A DNA stretch of 64,000 nt, taken from assembly GCA_020726505.1 (NCBI GenBank), contig JAHLEZ010000009.1, positions 1 through 64,000 of the forward strand, read 5' to 3'. This DNA is from Leptodontidium sp. MPI-SDFR-AT-0119 (taxonomy: Eukaryota > Ascomycota > Leotiomycetes > Helotiales > Leptodontidiaceae). Of this stretch, positions 34,412 to 45,732 are shown piece by piece. Position numbers and translations under genes: made by a program. The notes beneath the pieces are model-generated. The model was not told where the DNA came from. It saw only the letters and a list, made by a program, of their open reading frames with translations, and did no database searches. The first letter of the stretch is position 1, and each line of letters opens with the position of its first letter.

Positions 34412-34805
34412 GGCTGTAAAGGTAAGGGAAAAATTCTCGTGGATATGTGTTGTGAGGATGATTATTCAAATCACGATGCGTTACAATGTACGCGTCAAGA
34501 AAGGTACGCGATTTCGCGATTAATTAGGTGGCGCTGGAAGTCACTTTTCACCGCTGACATTTTAGGTCACCGCCTTAGGAAACAGTGGGGGGGGGTCGTC
34601 CTCATAGTAACAGGGGGTCGTCCGTGTATCAGCCCTCCTTCGTTCTGTCATGCCAAGCCAAAACAACATATCTAATCAATAGTAATGCCTCAAAATTCAC
34701 GCGATACGACAATAAATTCCGTTGCAAACAGGGATTTTCCATACTTTTATCACCCTGACCGACCTACCACCGATGGTCCTCCAAATCGACCTACTCGACA
34801 AGATC

Positions 34806-35455
34806 TCAGTCAACAATAACATGGCTTCTGAAACCTTTGATTGCCTCCTGAATTGCTTTTCGATCATCCATTCGCTTAAACCAAGCCGCCACATTCAAAC
34901 GGCCCGGCACATTCATCCACGGGGTTGCCACGAGCATCGGTGTGACAATTCCGTAAAGCAGAATATCCGCCGCGGAAAACCTGTCCCCGCAAAGGTAGTC
35001 CTTCCCAATCAGCTCGTCGTCGAGCTGGTTCAATGCTTGATTGATCTGCACTTTCTGAATCATTCTCACCTCAGGGATGGGAATTTGATTGCCGCGATAA
35101 AAATCAATCGTATCTTCTGCATTGCGGTACCAACTAATGAGTGGTTGGACAAGTTCGATGTCTATACGGCGTAACCACATCGTTGTGACAGCGCGCTCGA
35201 TTGGTGTTGAGCCAAAAAGTGAGTGTCCGCTGTTCGCGACCTCATCAAGGTAACTGCAGATAGCAGTGGTCTCAGTCAAGATAGTGCCATCGTCAAGGCG
35301 GAGAGCAGGTAGTTCGCCACGTTTGTTGACTTCAGTGCGGTAGCCAAGCCCGCGATTTTCGGGAGTCGAGATATCAACCGATTTGACATCGAGTGTTGGC
35401 CCCCGCGCTCCGTAATAAAGATGCGCACCACCATTGGGTTGCAAGCGTAAACATT
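34806..35455 (-). CDS. Glutathione S-transferase, N-terminal fold incomplete
   Basis: The minus frame gives KRGELPALRLDDGTILTETT then AICSYLDEV, the beta3-beta4-alpha3 glutathione-binding part (with the ES/ET-A-I-C/xYL signature), and an all-helical C-terminal domain with LCGDRFSAADILLYGIVTPM. The beginning is short: LYYGARGPT runs straight into LDVKSVDISTPENRG, so alpha1 (the R-K-V/L-L-x-A helix after the first strand) is missing. No ATG is in frame; an ATG at 35455 (MFTLAT) would join after a one-base shift. Possibly a small deletion plus a frameshift. Function as a GST is doubtful as it stands. Confidence 0.7.
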
Positions 35456-35484
35456 GTCGTAGAGTAGAATTTTGTTGAGATCGT

Positions 35485-35508
35485 GATGATGATGATGATG
35501 ATGATGAT
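35485..35508 (+). repeat. (GAT)8 microsatellite
   Basis: Eight consecutive GAT units directly upstream of the GST-like gene. Confidence 0.95.
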
Positions 35509-37042
35509 TGTTGTCTGCGGCGGGAGTGGATGTGAAAGAGACTTGTTTGTGAGGATTGGTATTAAGAGCAGACTAGAATGTGGTTTATATATCGCGATTC
35601 ACTCATATATAGTTGTATGCAAAGCTACATAACGGCATAATTTATCTGCAGTTGCTCAGGCTGACGGACATTGAATGGCGATAAGCCAAATGATCCGTGT
35701 GGAGATATAGACCGCCGCGGCAAACTCCATTTTTGCCACAAGTAGAAACGCCACTACCATAGTCCGAGTGCAAAAGGGAAGCAACAAGGATACGGGGCCC
35801 TTAGTGCTAGGACCCAAGGCATCCAAATTTGCTGCTGCACACTTCTATGGTACTTTCGTTAGTGGATGGTCTAGCGGCCGCATCACCGGCTGGACAAGGA
35901 GCAACTGACTGGACCAACGGACTTGACCCCTTATTTCCATCATCTCCATTAGGTCTGTTTTAGAAGACTGGGGTTAGGGTTAGAAACACAAGAGCTTCGC
36001 AAACAAGGGAACCTCGATGAAGAACCCTGGGTTATTGAGAAGAGATCGGTACCACACCCCTCTGCAGACCAGGGACGAATGTGTGAGCCTCTGGCCAACA
36101 AAACGATACTCGACGACGCTACACGGCAGCTCGAGAAGATGTTGTCCGGCATAGGCGACACCGAAATCATTGCATCAAAAATTCTATCGCGTCTAGATTC
36201 GTGGAAATCACTCTACTCTCTTGTGCGATTGTAGTCCGACAACCCTTCTCCGAGCCCCGGGTGTCCGGAACTTGGACAAAAGAAGAGCAAATGGCCTTTC
36301 GTCGAAAATTCAAGGATGCCGTCTATCGATCATGGTGTTTGGATGATATCCTGGGTGGATGGGAGCAACTCTTAAAGGTTGGTTAACATACGGAATACTG
36401 TGCAAAGCTAACGATTGACTTTAGTTCTTCATTCAAAAGGTGGATATATGGCGGCCCCAGGCGTGTTTTAAGATGGTTCGGGAGGTGGGCCATCGGCTTT
36501 GTTTGACTCCTACATCAGTCGCTGCAATCCTGCACCTCCGTCCCGTCCCCATCAAACGAAGAGTCTCCACGACCCCAAAAATCCCGCCAACAAGACACTC
36601 ATACACATGGGTATGTTGTGGCTCCGGCAATAGCTCGACGGTGGCAAACATGGGCAATAGACGTTTCTGATGCGGTGCAATAGTGATGTTCAAGTTCATG
36701 CCCGACGTGTCTGGGGAACACCGAGCCACGTTCGTCAGGGAACTCGGCGGCATCGATGTAGCCTTGATCATCTGCAAGCGTGGCCAATATACTACGTATA
36801 TAAGTCCAGGGGCTTTTTGTCACAGCAGTCGTCGTTCACAAAAATAGTAAGTAGAGCAGTTGCTTGTTCAAAAGACACGGCAGCGCTCATGATATTTTTT
36901 TTTTTTTTTTTTTGCAAAATACCTATCCGCTTCTTAAGAACTTGCTACCTGAAGACGTCGAGAATTGCCGCTCTAAAAAGAAGTCGAGACAGAAGACATC
37001 GAGAAAATAAAGGAAGAGTAGTAAACGCCCAAGACCGGGATA
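35509..37042. other. Intergenic region with a T19 tract
   Basis: No gene I can support; a frame at 36201-36386 (GTWTKEEQMAFRRKFKD) is short and has no family match that I see. A T19 run lies at 36895-36913, shortly before the truncated esterase. Confidence 0.35.
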
Positions 37043-37871
37043 GGATCGAATTCATGGTGGAGGACTTGTCGGAGCCTCAAGCCTGTTCCCGGATTTCTTC
37101 GCCTCGTGGCATTTGGAGCTCGCTTCACGTCATTCTGCACTCATCGTTTCTCCTAACTATCGACTTCTCTCTGAAGCTTCCGTTGAAGAAATTCTCTCTG
37201 ACATCGAAGATTTGTGGTCATGGGTGCAGAAGGATATGATGGCTTTTGTTGAGGCTCAGACAAAAGGCTCTGTGAGCGTTGATACATCTCGTATCATAAC
37301 AGCCGGTGACAGTGCTGGAGGCTACCTCAGCTTAATGCTAGGCCTCAGCCATCCAGACAAAATAAAAGCGGTTACGGCGTCATATCCAATGGTGGATGCT
37401 AAGAGTCGCCATTTCAGGGAATCGTACGAGAAACCCATGTTTGGTCTTCCTCAGCTTCCACGTAGCTTGATTGACAATCACCTTGCAAGGTTGCGCAATG
37501 GGGAGATTCCTACGATTATATCTTCTGATGATAAAGGAGAACTAGCCGAGTTGATGTTTGCGTATGTTCAGCATGGAGCTTTCAAGGATCATTTCCCTCG
37601 CGAAAGGCGAGAATCCTTTCCTTTGGACAGGCTGGAAGATGGCGCTAGGTTTCCACGTGGAGGTGTATTTCTTTGGCATGGAAAGGGGGACACAGTTGTG
37701 CCGGTTGAGGGCAGCGTCAAGTTGAAGGAGAAGGTTACAGAGATAGATCCGGGCTTGAAATTTTGGTTGGCTCTAGAAGAAGGCGATCACGGATTTGACG
37801 CCCAGTCAAAAATTGACGATAGATGGATGGCAGAAGGGTTGAAGGATCTTGTGAAGGTATGGTTGGCATAA
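37043..37871 (+). pseudogene. Alpha/beta hydrolase-3 esterase, 5'-truncated
   Basis: The frame contains the oxyanion motif HGGGLVGASSLFPDFF (37055 on), SPNYRLLSEASVEEILSDIE, the nucleophile motif ITAGDSAGGYLSLMLG (Ser in GDSAG), a WHGKGDTVVPVEG Asp region and the His in EEGDHGFD, so all three catalytic residues are present. It lies in the hormone-sensitive-lipase/AB-hydrolase-3 family. Upstream of HGGG the frame meets TAG within eight codons and the usual N-terminal strands are absent. The first in-frame ATG is inside the fold near 37236. It looks like a truncated copy with an otherwise clean body. Confidence 0.75.
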
Positions 37872-39997
37872 GAGAGTCTTACACAGGGACTGAGAACATT
37901 AGAATTGAAGTTCGTAGCGATAATTAGCTCATGATTGTTATCGATTCGATATTTTGCACAGAACAATGTTTAACTACGCACTTATGCAGTCCAGGCTTAT
38001 TAAGGCTATAGGTCATGTTTGTACCTTTCAGTATAAATATCGGCTCGATCACTTGCTTTCTACTTTCGCTTAGACTTGTGCGCTTATCCCAGCGCCATGT
38101 TTAAGAGGCGTGCAATATGAGCCAAGAGGACTGAGGACTGCCTGCTGAAGGTTATTTCTTTATTGCATTGATATAGAGCTGTTCTAATGGCAAGTACTGA
38201 GATGAAGAGAAGGCAAGTTCTTTTATATTGGCTAGTCTGTTTAGGACGTGCTAGAATTATTGTTGATAGTTGAGATGTTAAGACTGGCTCAGAAGGAGAA
38301 GAGACGTCACTTATGATGTCAGTTTCTCGTTTGCTCTTCATTTATTTGTTGGTCATGGCTCGTTGAGCTAAGTGAAGATGAGGTAGTATTCACTAAGGTG
38401 TTTGCGTAAGAAGTAGTCATGATGATGAATAGCGATGTAAAAGAAACGGGGGATGGGAAGAGAAAGACGAGTGGAATAGAGGAGAAGAAGACAGGAAGAT
38501 AAGGAAGAAAAGGGGGAATGTTCATAGACACATTATCTTCAGGTCTATCTGTTGTAATATTATTTACTACTGCCTGGACATCTTCTCAATAACGATTTTT
38601 ATGGCAGCGTAATGCTCGGCTGCAGCTAGTGGCATAACACGGCGACGGGCTGTAACTTAGATCTGATAAGGTAGACAGACTAGTAGGCGAGTAAGCCCAG
38701 TAAGCCAAGGAAGTAAAACTAATTAAGCAAAGAAAGTCAGCCAACCTATATAGTAAGTATCTAGACAGAGAGGCGATTGAATGTCGATAAGAATGTTCTC
38801 TAAAGTATTTGACTGATTTGTCTGACAAATCGTTTGTTAATCTAATGGGGCACGTTTGAGCTTAAATTCCGATTCCTATCAAAACTTAAAGAGGATCTAA
38901 TCTCTTGATCTGGAAATGTTTCCTCCTTTATCTAAAAGACAGAATGCGGATTATCCAGCCCTAACAAGATCCTGTCGATGAGGTCATTGACATCCAACAG
39001 CCCGGCCCGCTCCACCTTATTTATCAGATTGCAGCGTGGCGGAGAAGGAATAACAGTATAACTGAAGATGACTAAACCTTCCTTGAGCCAGAAGATCACC
39101 CGGTGCCGGACTCCATCTGAGTGCATTTCCTTGACGGCTAAAACTTTAACTCGATATATACCTACCTACCTAACTACCTTATCTAGGTATACATACATAT
39201 TTGTTTATGATCCTCGGCTCTACCACTTCAATCGCGACAATCACGACAACCGCTGCATCTGCGACAACTCGATTGACCTGGCTTTTGCCTCTTCTCTGCC
39301 TCTCTGTCTCGACTACCTCTGCAACACCCTCTGCCACTACCTCCTCTGCGACTCGACACCTTGACTAATTCTGCGACTACTGCGACTATATCTTCAGCTC
39401 GACAGATCAATAAATCGACAGCGCGATAACTCGATCGTATTGACCGCTGAGAAGACAAGAATAAAGATGGAGACAGGTATATCGTTAAGTACAACGTTAG
39501 GTCTAGCTCTCATTTCAACTTACTGCCACGGTAACCTCTAGGTCCTCCTTCCAACGCGGCCCCCTCCTTTATAACTCTCTGCGGCAGTATCCACGCCATG
39601 CTATAATCCTCTTCCCTTACTTCCTACGACGGTAAGTACGGCAGACCCAGTTCCCGATATAAACACAAACACCGACCCTCCAAAGACATCCACAATCTCC
39701 TACCAATGTCCAGTACTAAATTTATCCACGAGATCCTGTGCTCCTATACCTCCATCTACGACATCCTATCCTCCTTCTCCTGCTGAGACTCAAGGCTAGA
39801 GCTCCCAAAGCAGACAAGACGTCCTTCGACCTGGTAGACCTCATTCTACCGAGCCATGCAACAGATTCTAAGCTCTAATTCTTCGAGGGGTTAGTCCAAG
39901 GTCATCACACACTTAATCAGTGCTTACATTCACAGAGCCCCTTATCAGCAATGCCCGAGGTGTCGTTACCACCCCCTGTGCTACCGTTGAACTCGCA
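37872..39997. other. Long intergenic region, no gene seen
   Basis: Two kilobases with only short open frames, several of them low-complexity (Ser/Thr/Tyr-rich, from CTACGACAA-like imperfect repeats around 39220-39420). No RNA gene, TIR or LTR recognised. Confidence 0.35.
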
Positions 39998-40549
39998 TCA
40001 AGCGGCCGCACCAAGGACTCTCTGTGGGACGGCCCCTTGGCCATGTAAGTCTAGGTAACCCTCTCCCAGATATGTGACAGTATCTGGAGCCAGGCCCCCG
40101 AAGTTTGCCGTGCCATCGCCCTGACTTTGTGCAAGCATCACCTCTATGAAAGGGTTGAGATTGCTAATCGGACCAGGTCCATTAAGCTGCTGGTATAGGT
40201 GAGCAACCGGGTTCCAATCGGGCATATTGAACACATCCAAAATGTCCACGAGGGAATAGTTCACAAAGATACTGGCAAGGGCGGAGAGATAATCTCTGGT
40301 AAAGTTTGCGGATATTGGAAGACCACGGCAAGTTACCCATATTGTCATCCTTGGTAAGTCGTTGCCCTCATCCAGATTCCATCCAACTGGCAAAGCGGCT
40401 AAGGTGACATTTGCACCTAGCACCTTATCTCCCTGCTCCCTGTATCGATAGACAGTGTGTTGACCGCCGGTATAGACATCCTTCAAATAATCCCACGATG
40501 TACGCGAAGTGTTGGTATTAAGGCAAATTGTAGTATTCCAGCTTCGCAC
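39998..40549 (-). CDS. Hypothetical extracytoplasmic protein, possibly partial
   Basis: A 183-codon minus-strand frame reading SWNTTICLNTNTSRTSWDYL, LPRMTIWVTCRGLPISANFT and DYLSALASIFVNYSLVDILD. It has several N-glycosylation sites and amphipathic stretches of the sort seen in large fungal membrane or secreted proteins of unknown function. The listed first codon is GTG, with no ATG nearby, so the 5' part is missing or joined through an intron. I do not recognise the family. There is no sign of stops or RIP inside. Confidence 0.5.
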   Translation of the reverse strand: MRSWNTTICLNTNTSRTSWDYLKDVYTGGQHTVYRYREQGDKVLGANVTLAALPVGWNLDEGNDLPRMTIWVTCRGLPISANFTRDYLSALASIFVNYSLVDILDVFNMPDWNPVAHLYQQLNGPGPISNLNPFIEVMLAQSQGDGTANFGGLAPDTVTYLGEGYLDLHGQGAVPQRVLGAAA

Positions 40550-40853
40550 ACGACGTCCGCGATCTCTTCCAAGACTTCGTCTTCATCTTCGTCCTCCGCT
40601 CTCGCCCTTTGTGCATTATCGAGCTTTTGAAGCAGTAACCCTTCAATGGTATTGGCAAGAGGCGCATTGGGGGAAAGAGTGATATGGGAGCGTTTCCGGT
40701 TGTATCCGATTCAACCTTGCACTCGGCTGTCTATCCCATATCTCCAACCTACAACTGCACAAATCGAGGGCTCTTCAGTCAACACTGTGTCCTCGGATCC
40801 AGTAGCTATGGAAATAGCGGGTCGTAATATTTGGATTCATAAAGACGTCCGTA

Positions 40854-41027
40854 TTAGTAATTGCTTCCGAAAATTGCCTCCGAAAATTGCTTCCGAGAAT
40901 TGCTTCCGAGTCCTGTAAGCAAGCGGTATCATAATTGACAACTTTGTCAAGGTAACTGAACTACTGTAACTGACTGTAGGTTTCGGAAGCAAATGTATCC
41001 GAGAGCCGTGCTTTGTGGCTGATAACT
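40854..41027. repeat. Dispersed repeat, copy A (MITE-like)
   Basis: Starts TTAGTAATTGCTTCCGAAAA and ends in TTTCGGAAGCAAATGTATCC and GAGAGCCGTG...TGTGGCTGATAACT. The same beginning and end occur in copy B at 45116-45300. CTTCCGAAAA near the left end is mirrored by TTTCGGAAG near the right end. No clear target duplication. Confidence 0.6.
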
Positions 41028-41874
41028 GTAAGTTGGATGCTCCATCCATTATGACCAATATCGGGATGATTCAAGTAGAAAGTGGAGTCAACCGTCATCA
41101 CTGGCAGTATCGGTGGGGCGACTTGGTAGGCAAGGCAGAGTTGTTTGACGAACTGGCCGAGGTGCTAAGGTCGAGGTCAGAGTGGCAATGAACAGCATGC
41201 TCTTCGAAAGAATATTCTTTGTCTGCTGCAGATGCGAACAATGCGTCGTCGAACGGATCGAGGCATTAGTGTAAGTATCTGCACTCCCCGTCCTTTCTTC
41301 CTTCATCATCCTCCATCGATCCTCACTAAACCCCTCCTTCACTATCTCTTGGAAAATCCCCTCAATCGATTCTCATCATGTCAGACAGCAATACTGAAGT
41401 ATTTACCAAAATTCTTTGTCTGTGACATCTTAAAACAAGTACCCTCAACAAACAAACCACAATAAGTACTGAGGCAACGCCCTGGAAACTTGTGGCCGCT
41501 GTGTTGAAAGGTGGTCGTGAGAAGTTCTCTAGAAAGATCGTTTGGGACGTACGCAGTAACCCGTCTAGGGAGTGCCCAGTCCGCCTCGAATAGATCAGTA
41601 AAGTACCTTTATTCCTTATCTTGAGTTAGACTTTGAAGCCGCGTGGTATCTAGCGTGAAAGTTAATAAGTACTTTGTAATCCCGCGCGGCTCGATGCCAA
41701 GACTGGCCAGCCAATTTGAAAGCACTTCGGCTTCAAAATTTGTATAAGTGCTGGAAGACTTCCCATTCAATCCAAGCACACCAATTTACCACAGATTTTG
41801 CCATTCTATCTCATTCTGATCCTCGCCATTGTCTCTTCCCTTTTCATCACTTTGAACTTCACTGAGCATCAGCC
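41028..41874. other. Promoter side of the NmrA-like gene
   Basis: No gene recognised. The last 100 bases are C/T-rich with TTTGTATAAGTGC near 41738, TATA-like, before the ATG at 41875. Confidence 0.35.
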
Positions 41875-42714
41875 ATGCCAGGCACTAAGATCCTCGTTCT
41901 GGGCGGTACCGGACCAGCTGGAATTTGTTTACTTCGAGAACTTCTCCATCGCAAGCATGAGATCGTTGTCTATGCTCGCTCTCCAGCCAAGATCCCTGAA
42001 GGTCTATCATCGAATCCATTGATGGAAGTATGTTCCTCCATCATCCCACCATGATCTGCCACATACTAATCAATATGTCTCCAGGTCATCCAAGGCGACT
42101 TAAACGATACCGCAGCCCTTTCAACCGCAGTTTCAAAATCCTCCAGCATCATCTCCCTCCTTGGCCCAAACATCAAAGACAAGAACATCGATACTGCATT
42201 ATACGCCAAATTCTTTACCTCGCTCTTTCCTATCATGCGCAGGCACGGGGTCCGTCGCATCTTCGCTATGGGCACAGTATCTATCAAGCAGCCCGACGAC
42301 AGTTTCTCTGCTATGCGTGCTGCCGTCATCTTTACAATGTCGACGTTCTTCAGCGCGCCCTACAAATGCGTTATCAACGTTGCGGAAGCGTTTGAGAAAG
42401 AGGGCACGGGGAACGGAATTGATTGTAAGTTGCTCGGGTATAGATAATTCCCAATTTTCCAGTATCGTTGCTGACTTCCGATCTTCACAGGGACGATTTA
42501 CCGTATTGCCCAAATTCCTGGAGAAGATGATGAGGTGAGTTGGAAAAAGGACAGGAGTGAGAGTTCTAAGGACTTCGCGGGCATGGTTGGGGAGAAGGGG
42601 TGGAGTATGAATCAAAAGAGAGCAGCGTTGACGAGATGGCTCGTTGATGCTGCGGAATCAGGAGCGGATAAGTGGATTGGGAAGATGCCTGTTGTTGCTG
42701 CTGGAACGCTATGA
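41875..42714 (+). CDS. NmrA-like NAD(P)-binding protein
   Basis: A complete three-exon gene: ATG 41875, introns 42028-42084 and 42425-42490, stop 42712-42714, 238 residues. The N-terminus MPGTKILVLGGTGPAGICLL has the Rossmann GGTGxxG dinucleotide motif followed by a beta-alpha-beta unit ending VVYARSPAKIP. The next exon holds VIQGDLNDTAALSTAVS and SIISLLGPN, then RRIFAMGTVSIKQPDDSF. The third starts DWTIYRIAQIPGEDDEVSW across the splice. This is the short atypical SDR/NmrA group, used as redox sensors or reductases. The motif order, splice sites and stop are clean, so it appears functional. A second, damaged NmrA-like gene faces it 1 kb away. Confidence 0.9.
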
Positions 42715-43736
42715 GCACAGCTTCGAAAGCAAGTTTCTTTCCACCGATCGCAGAAATACTGTGTCGCTATCGCACCTGTCGACTTTCAAGAAACGTCATC
42801 TACCTCGCTTTACATCATTCTCTTGTTTACAGACTTTAATTCCAGATACCTCATACCTTCTTGATTATGATCTCACTCGCAACATGGCACAGTGATGGCA
42901 CAGTGGTAGGTTTGCATAGAGACTCAGCTGTTCCTTTTACCCTCAACTCGGTTGCCATTCAAAAGCAACTCGCTGATTTGGCGACCAGGTCAGAGCAAAA
43001 CACAGGATCCCTTTGCCTTCCTTCTTACCCTACTTGAGTACCCAGCAGTTAAGCAGAACCTTGAGAGAAGGCACTTGTGTCTGTCGTCGACAAGAGTTCA
43101 AGGTTCTACTGAGCTGCGGGGGTACTTAGGTAGGCAAAGTCATATCCTGCAAAAAGTCTTTGTGCACACCGCCAAAAAGCTCAACTCGTCGGATGCGAAC
43201 GTCTGTACGGGTCACATGTGAAGCTTTGACGCAAAGCTTGGTATGCACGGACGTAAATTTGCTTCCGAAATTGTGAATATTGTGCATGTTGCACAATTAT
43301 CGACATACTTCGAAGACGCTAAGCATTGCAGTACCGCACATCCACCCACTCTATTCCCACAGACTCCCCTGTCGTCCGCCAATCTCAATCTCACAGCAAG
43401 TCGGCTCGGGACCAAGGGAGAGCGGAATACTTCGTCCACAGTTTCGCCGCCCGATGGAGGTGCGGGGTGTGCACGGATGCACGACGGAAGACACTCCATA
43501 GGACGCAACGGCTGCCCTCGGAGTAAGTGAGCAGGATGGGGATGGGGTCTGGGTCATTTGCGGAACGGTGTGGAGGTCATCGGGCAGAACAACTGAGCCA
43601 TTGTTGTCACTCATTAATGACTACGATGAATGATCCTCAGCGCACATATCAGAAGTTAGGTTGTGTTCCATACAAGCGCAGTACAGAATAGATTTCATTT
43701 GTGTACCCTATTAATTGTTCATGGAGTTATAGGTAA
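42715..43736. other. Convergent spacer between the two NmrA-like genes
   Basis: No supported gene. ATTTGCTTCCGAAATT at 43258-43273 is a lone piece of the dispersed repeat seen at 40.9 and 45.2 kb. Confidence 0.4.
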
Positions 43737-44924
43737 TCATTGACCTCCCTTCCCAGCAGCTTCCAAGGCTGCCCTGACCGTGATAGGTTTGATTTCAGGG
43801 AACTTCTCATTCAAAGCTCCAGCTGTCTTGAAGTCGAAGGTGCCATCATCAAACATCAATCCGAAAACTGCAGAGAACCCCAGCAATACCTCTTTGGGTA
43901 CGGGGATGTATGGCAAAGCTGCGGTCAGTGAGGGAAGCTCGGTAACAGACCCCTTCTTCATGTCCTCAACCGAATCGTAGACAACCTTGAACTTGGTACC
44001 TGTGATGCGCAGAAATTAGCAAAATTCCACGTAGCAGAAGTCTGCAAGTGAGCGACAATCATATCATACCTTTCGCGGCCTCAGCCAGCTTCACAAACTC
44101 GTGCCAAGTCACCTTGTCTCCAATCAAATAGTATTCAGTTTCCCACTTCTCTAAGTCCAAGGCAGCATCGACATATTTGCCAACGTCAGATATGTGGGTA
44201 AAGACGATTGGCACATCGCCTAAGCCTGGAATAGCGGCTATATTGTGCGCAAGATCGACGACTGAGGTCATCGGAGTCATATATAACTTGATCGCACCTA
44301 TGGCGTAGAAATCGGTGAAAAATCCGGGATAGAATGTAGTATATTGCAAATCTGTCTTCTTCACCTCCTCAAGAGCCTGGAGCTTGATCGATGTGGTGGG
44401 AATAAGGTCGGTATTTCTAACCCAGGCCGTTAGCTTCATCTCGCCCTGAACATGGGTGCCTTGAGTCCAATAGGCGGATTCATAAAGGAGTTTGCGGTTG
44501 GATTTCACTATGCTTATCCTCCAGTGAGGGGAACACCCTAGTTGCCCAGAACAAATCTCTTCGTGGTCTTCGATGCTTGAGCTGCCTTGACTAGGTTAAC
44601 CTCGGGGGTTCCTCCTCCTGGCATAGTGCTGATTGCTGAAATGATAGTGTCAATGTTATTGTCTTCAAAGACCTTAGTCAATTGCTCCACGTCAGAGTAA
44701 TCGACAATAATGATGGGAACACCCAGGTCTGCGGATACGGCATCGTTTAGCTAGGGTTATTAACTATGTTAGAAGAAAAAAATCTAATACTAAAGGCTTG
44801 GAACGAAGTATTAAGGTACCTTTCGGCTGAAAATCTTGACTTCGTGCTTGCCACGGGCTTTAATTACTTCGACCAACGCTCGGCCAACACCGCCGGTTCC
44901 GCCTATAACAGCAACGATACCCAT
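43737..44924 (-). pseudogene. NmrA-like/isoflavone-reductase-like gene with nonsense codon and frameshift
   Basis: From the ATG at 44924: MGIVAVIGGTGGVGRALVEV with the NAD(P) motif GGTGGVG, exon 1 to 44820, intron 44819-44751, then PIIIVDYSDVEQLTKVFEDN and TIISAISTMPGGGTPEVNLV. The sequence then reads RFVLGN-stop-GVPLT, where this family has N-W-G, a Trp-to-TAG change. Just after it the frame shifts before KSNRKLLYESAYWTQG. The rest (TFYPGFFTDFYAIGA, YLIGDKVTWHEFVKLAEA) is well kept, and a last intron joins to VVYDSVEDMKKGSVTE and the stop at 43737. A recently inactivated gene. Confidence 0.8.
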
Positions 44925-45115
44925 ATTTACTATTTAGAAATGGGTTTAATCAAAAGGGATTGTGATAGTTCAAAAATTGTTCTTTAGAATACTAATGACT
45001 GTCTGTTCTGATTTGAGATTGACTGTTGAGAGCAGTTGAACAGGACTTTATATCTTCAAGAGCGGCCAACGACTCAGAGACCGGTGAAGCATAATGTCTG
45101 GATTAATCATCACGT
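44925..45115. other. Upstream flank of the NmrA-like pseudogene
   Basis: Short region; nothing beyond a presumable promoter. It meets repeat copy B. Confidence 0.3.
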
Positions 45116-45300
45116 TTAGTAATTGTGTCCGAAAAATGGAGTCCTGTACTGTAAGCAAGTAGCATTATAAGTGGAAAGTCTATCGACAGCTGAATTGTGT
45201 TCTCGGAAGCAAATTGAGTCCGAGAGGCAGGGTCGCTTGTGGCTGACTAGTTTCGGAAGCAAATTTGCATCCGAGAGCCGTACTCCTGTGGCTAACAACT
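45116..45300. repeat. Dispersed repeat, copy B (MITE-like)
   Basis: Second copy of the family at 40854-41027. Shared words: TTAGTAATTG, TCCGAAAA, GTAAGCAAG, CGGAAGCAAAT, ATCCGAGAGCCGT, TGTGGCTxAxAACT. It has an extra internal CGGAAGCAAATT block. Confidence 0.6.
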
Positions 45301-45732
45301 CAAGCATTAATCAAGTACTGTATGGTGTATACTGATCAATCCTGATATGCTATGCTATCTTTCAAACAGAGCTAGAGTGACACCGATGTACGCGATTGAC
45401 TCCTTTAGATATCCAATCGTGTTGCATTTTGGCCTCAGGTGTCAACCACTCGTCCGAAACCCTAGCAAGGGGACACGTCTCACCTGTAGACCTTAGCTGG
45501 CATTTCGCAGAAGCGGCAGATTCTTTATTATGCGATCAATATACCCCGATTTCCTCCTCGCTCAGTACTGTTTACTGGTGCGTACTCCAAACCCACCTGT
45601 TATTGCACTTCTCTGGTACCGCACCATGGACTCTGGTTCCGACATACAAGAATCCTCGAAGAAGGGGGTCAACCGCGTATATAATGTAAGCCAGTGCGGA
45701 AACGAGCTTTAGTATCTCTAGGAGGTCCTGAC

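Larger units (their letters stand above)
31701..34637 (-). mobile_element. Mutator-like DNA transposon (MULE/Hop type) with TIRs and target duplication
   Basis: Inverted ends at 31701-31770 and 34580-34637 read GAGGGCTGxTACACGGACGA inwards, then a C5 block, GTTACTATGAGGACGA, a C tract and ACTGTTT. Apart from one base and the C-tract length (21 versus 9) they match. Direct repeats CTTCGTTC lie at 31693-31700 and 34638-34645, an 8-bp target duplication within the MULE range. The 2937-bp element encodes a MULE transposase on the minus strand and carries a nested solo LTR. It is inactive. Confidence 0.9.

Noticed and set aside
37872..39997. Several 60-90 codon frames in a 2-kb spacer
   Set aside because: Overlapping, low-complexity translations on both strands with no motif or consistent frame.
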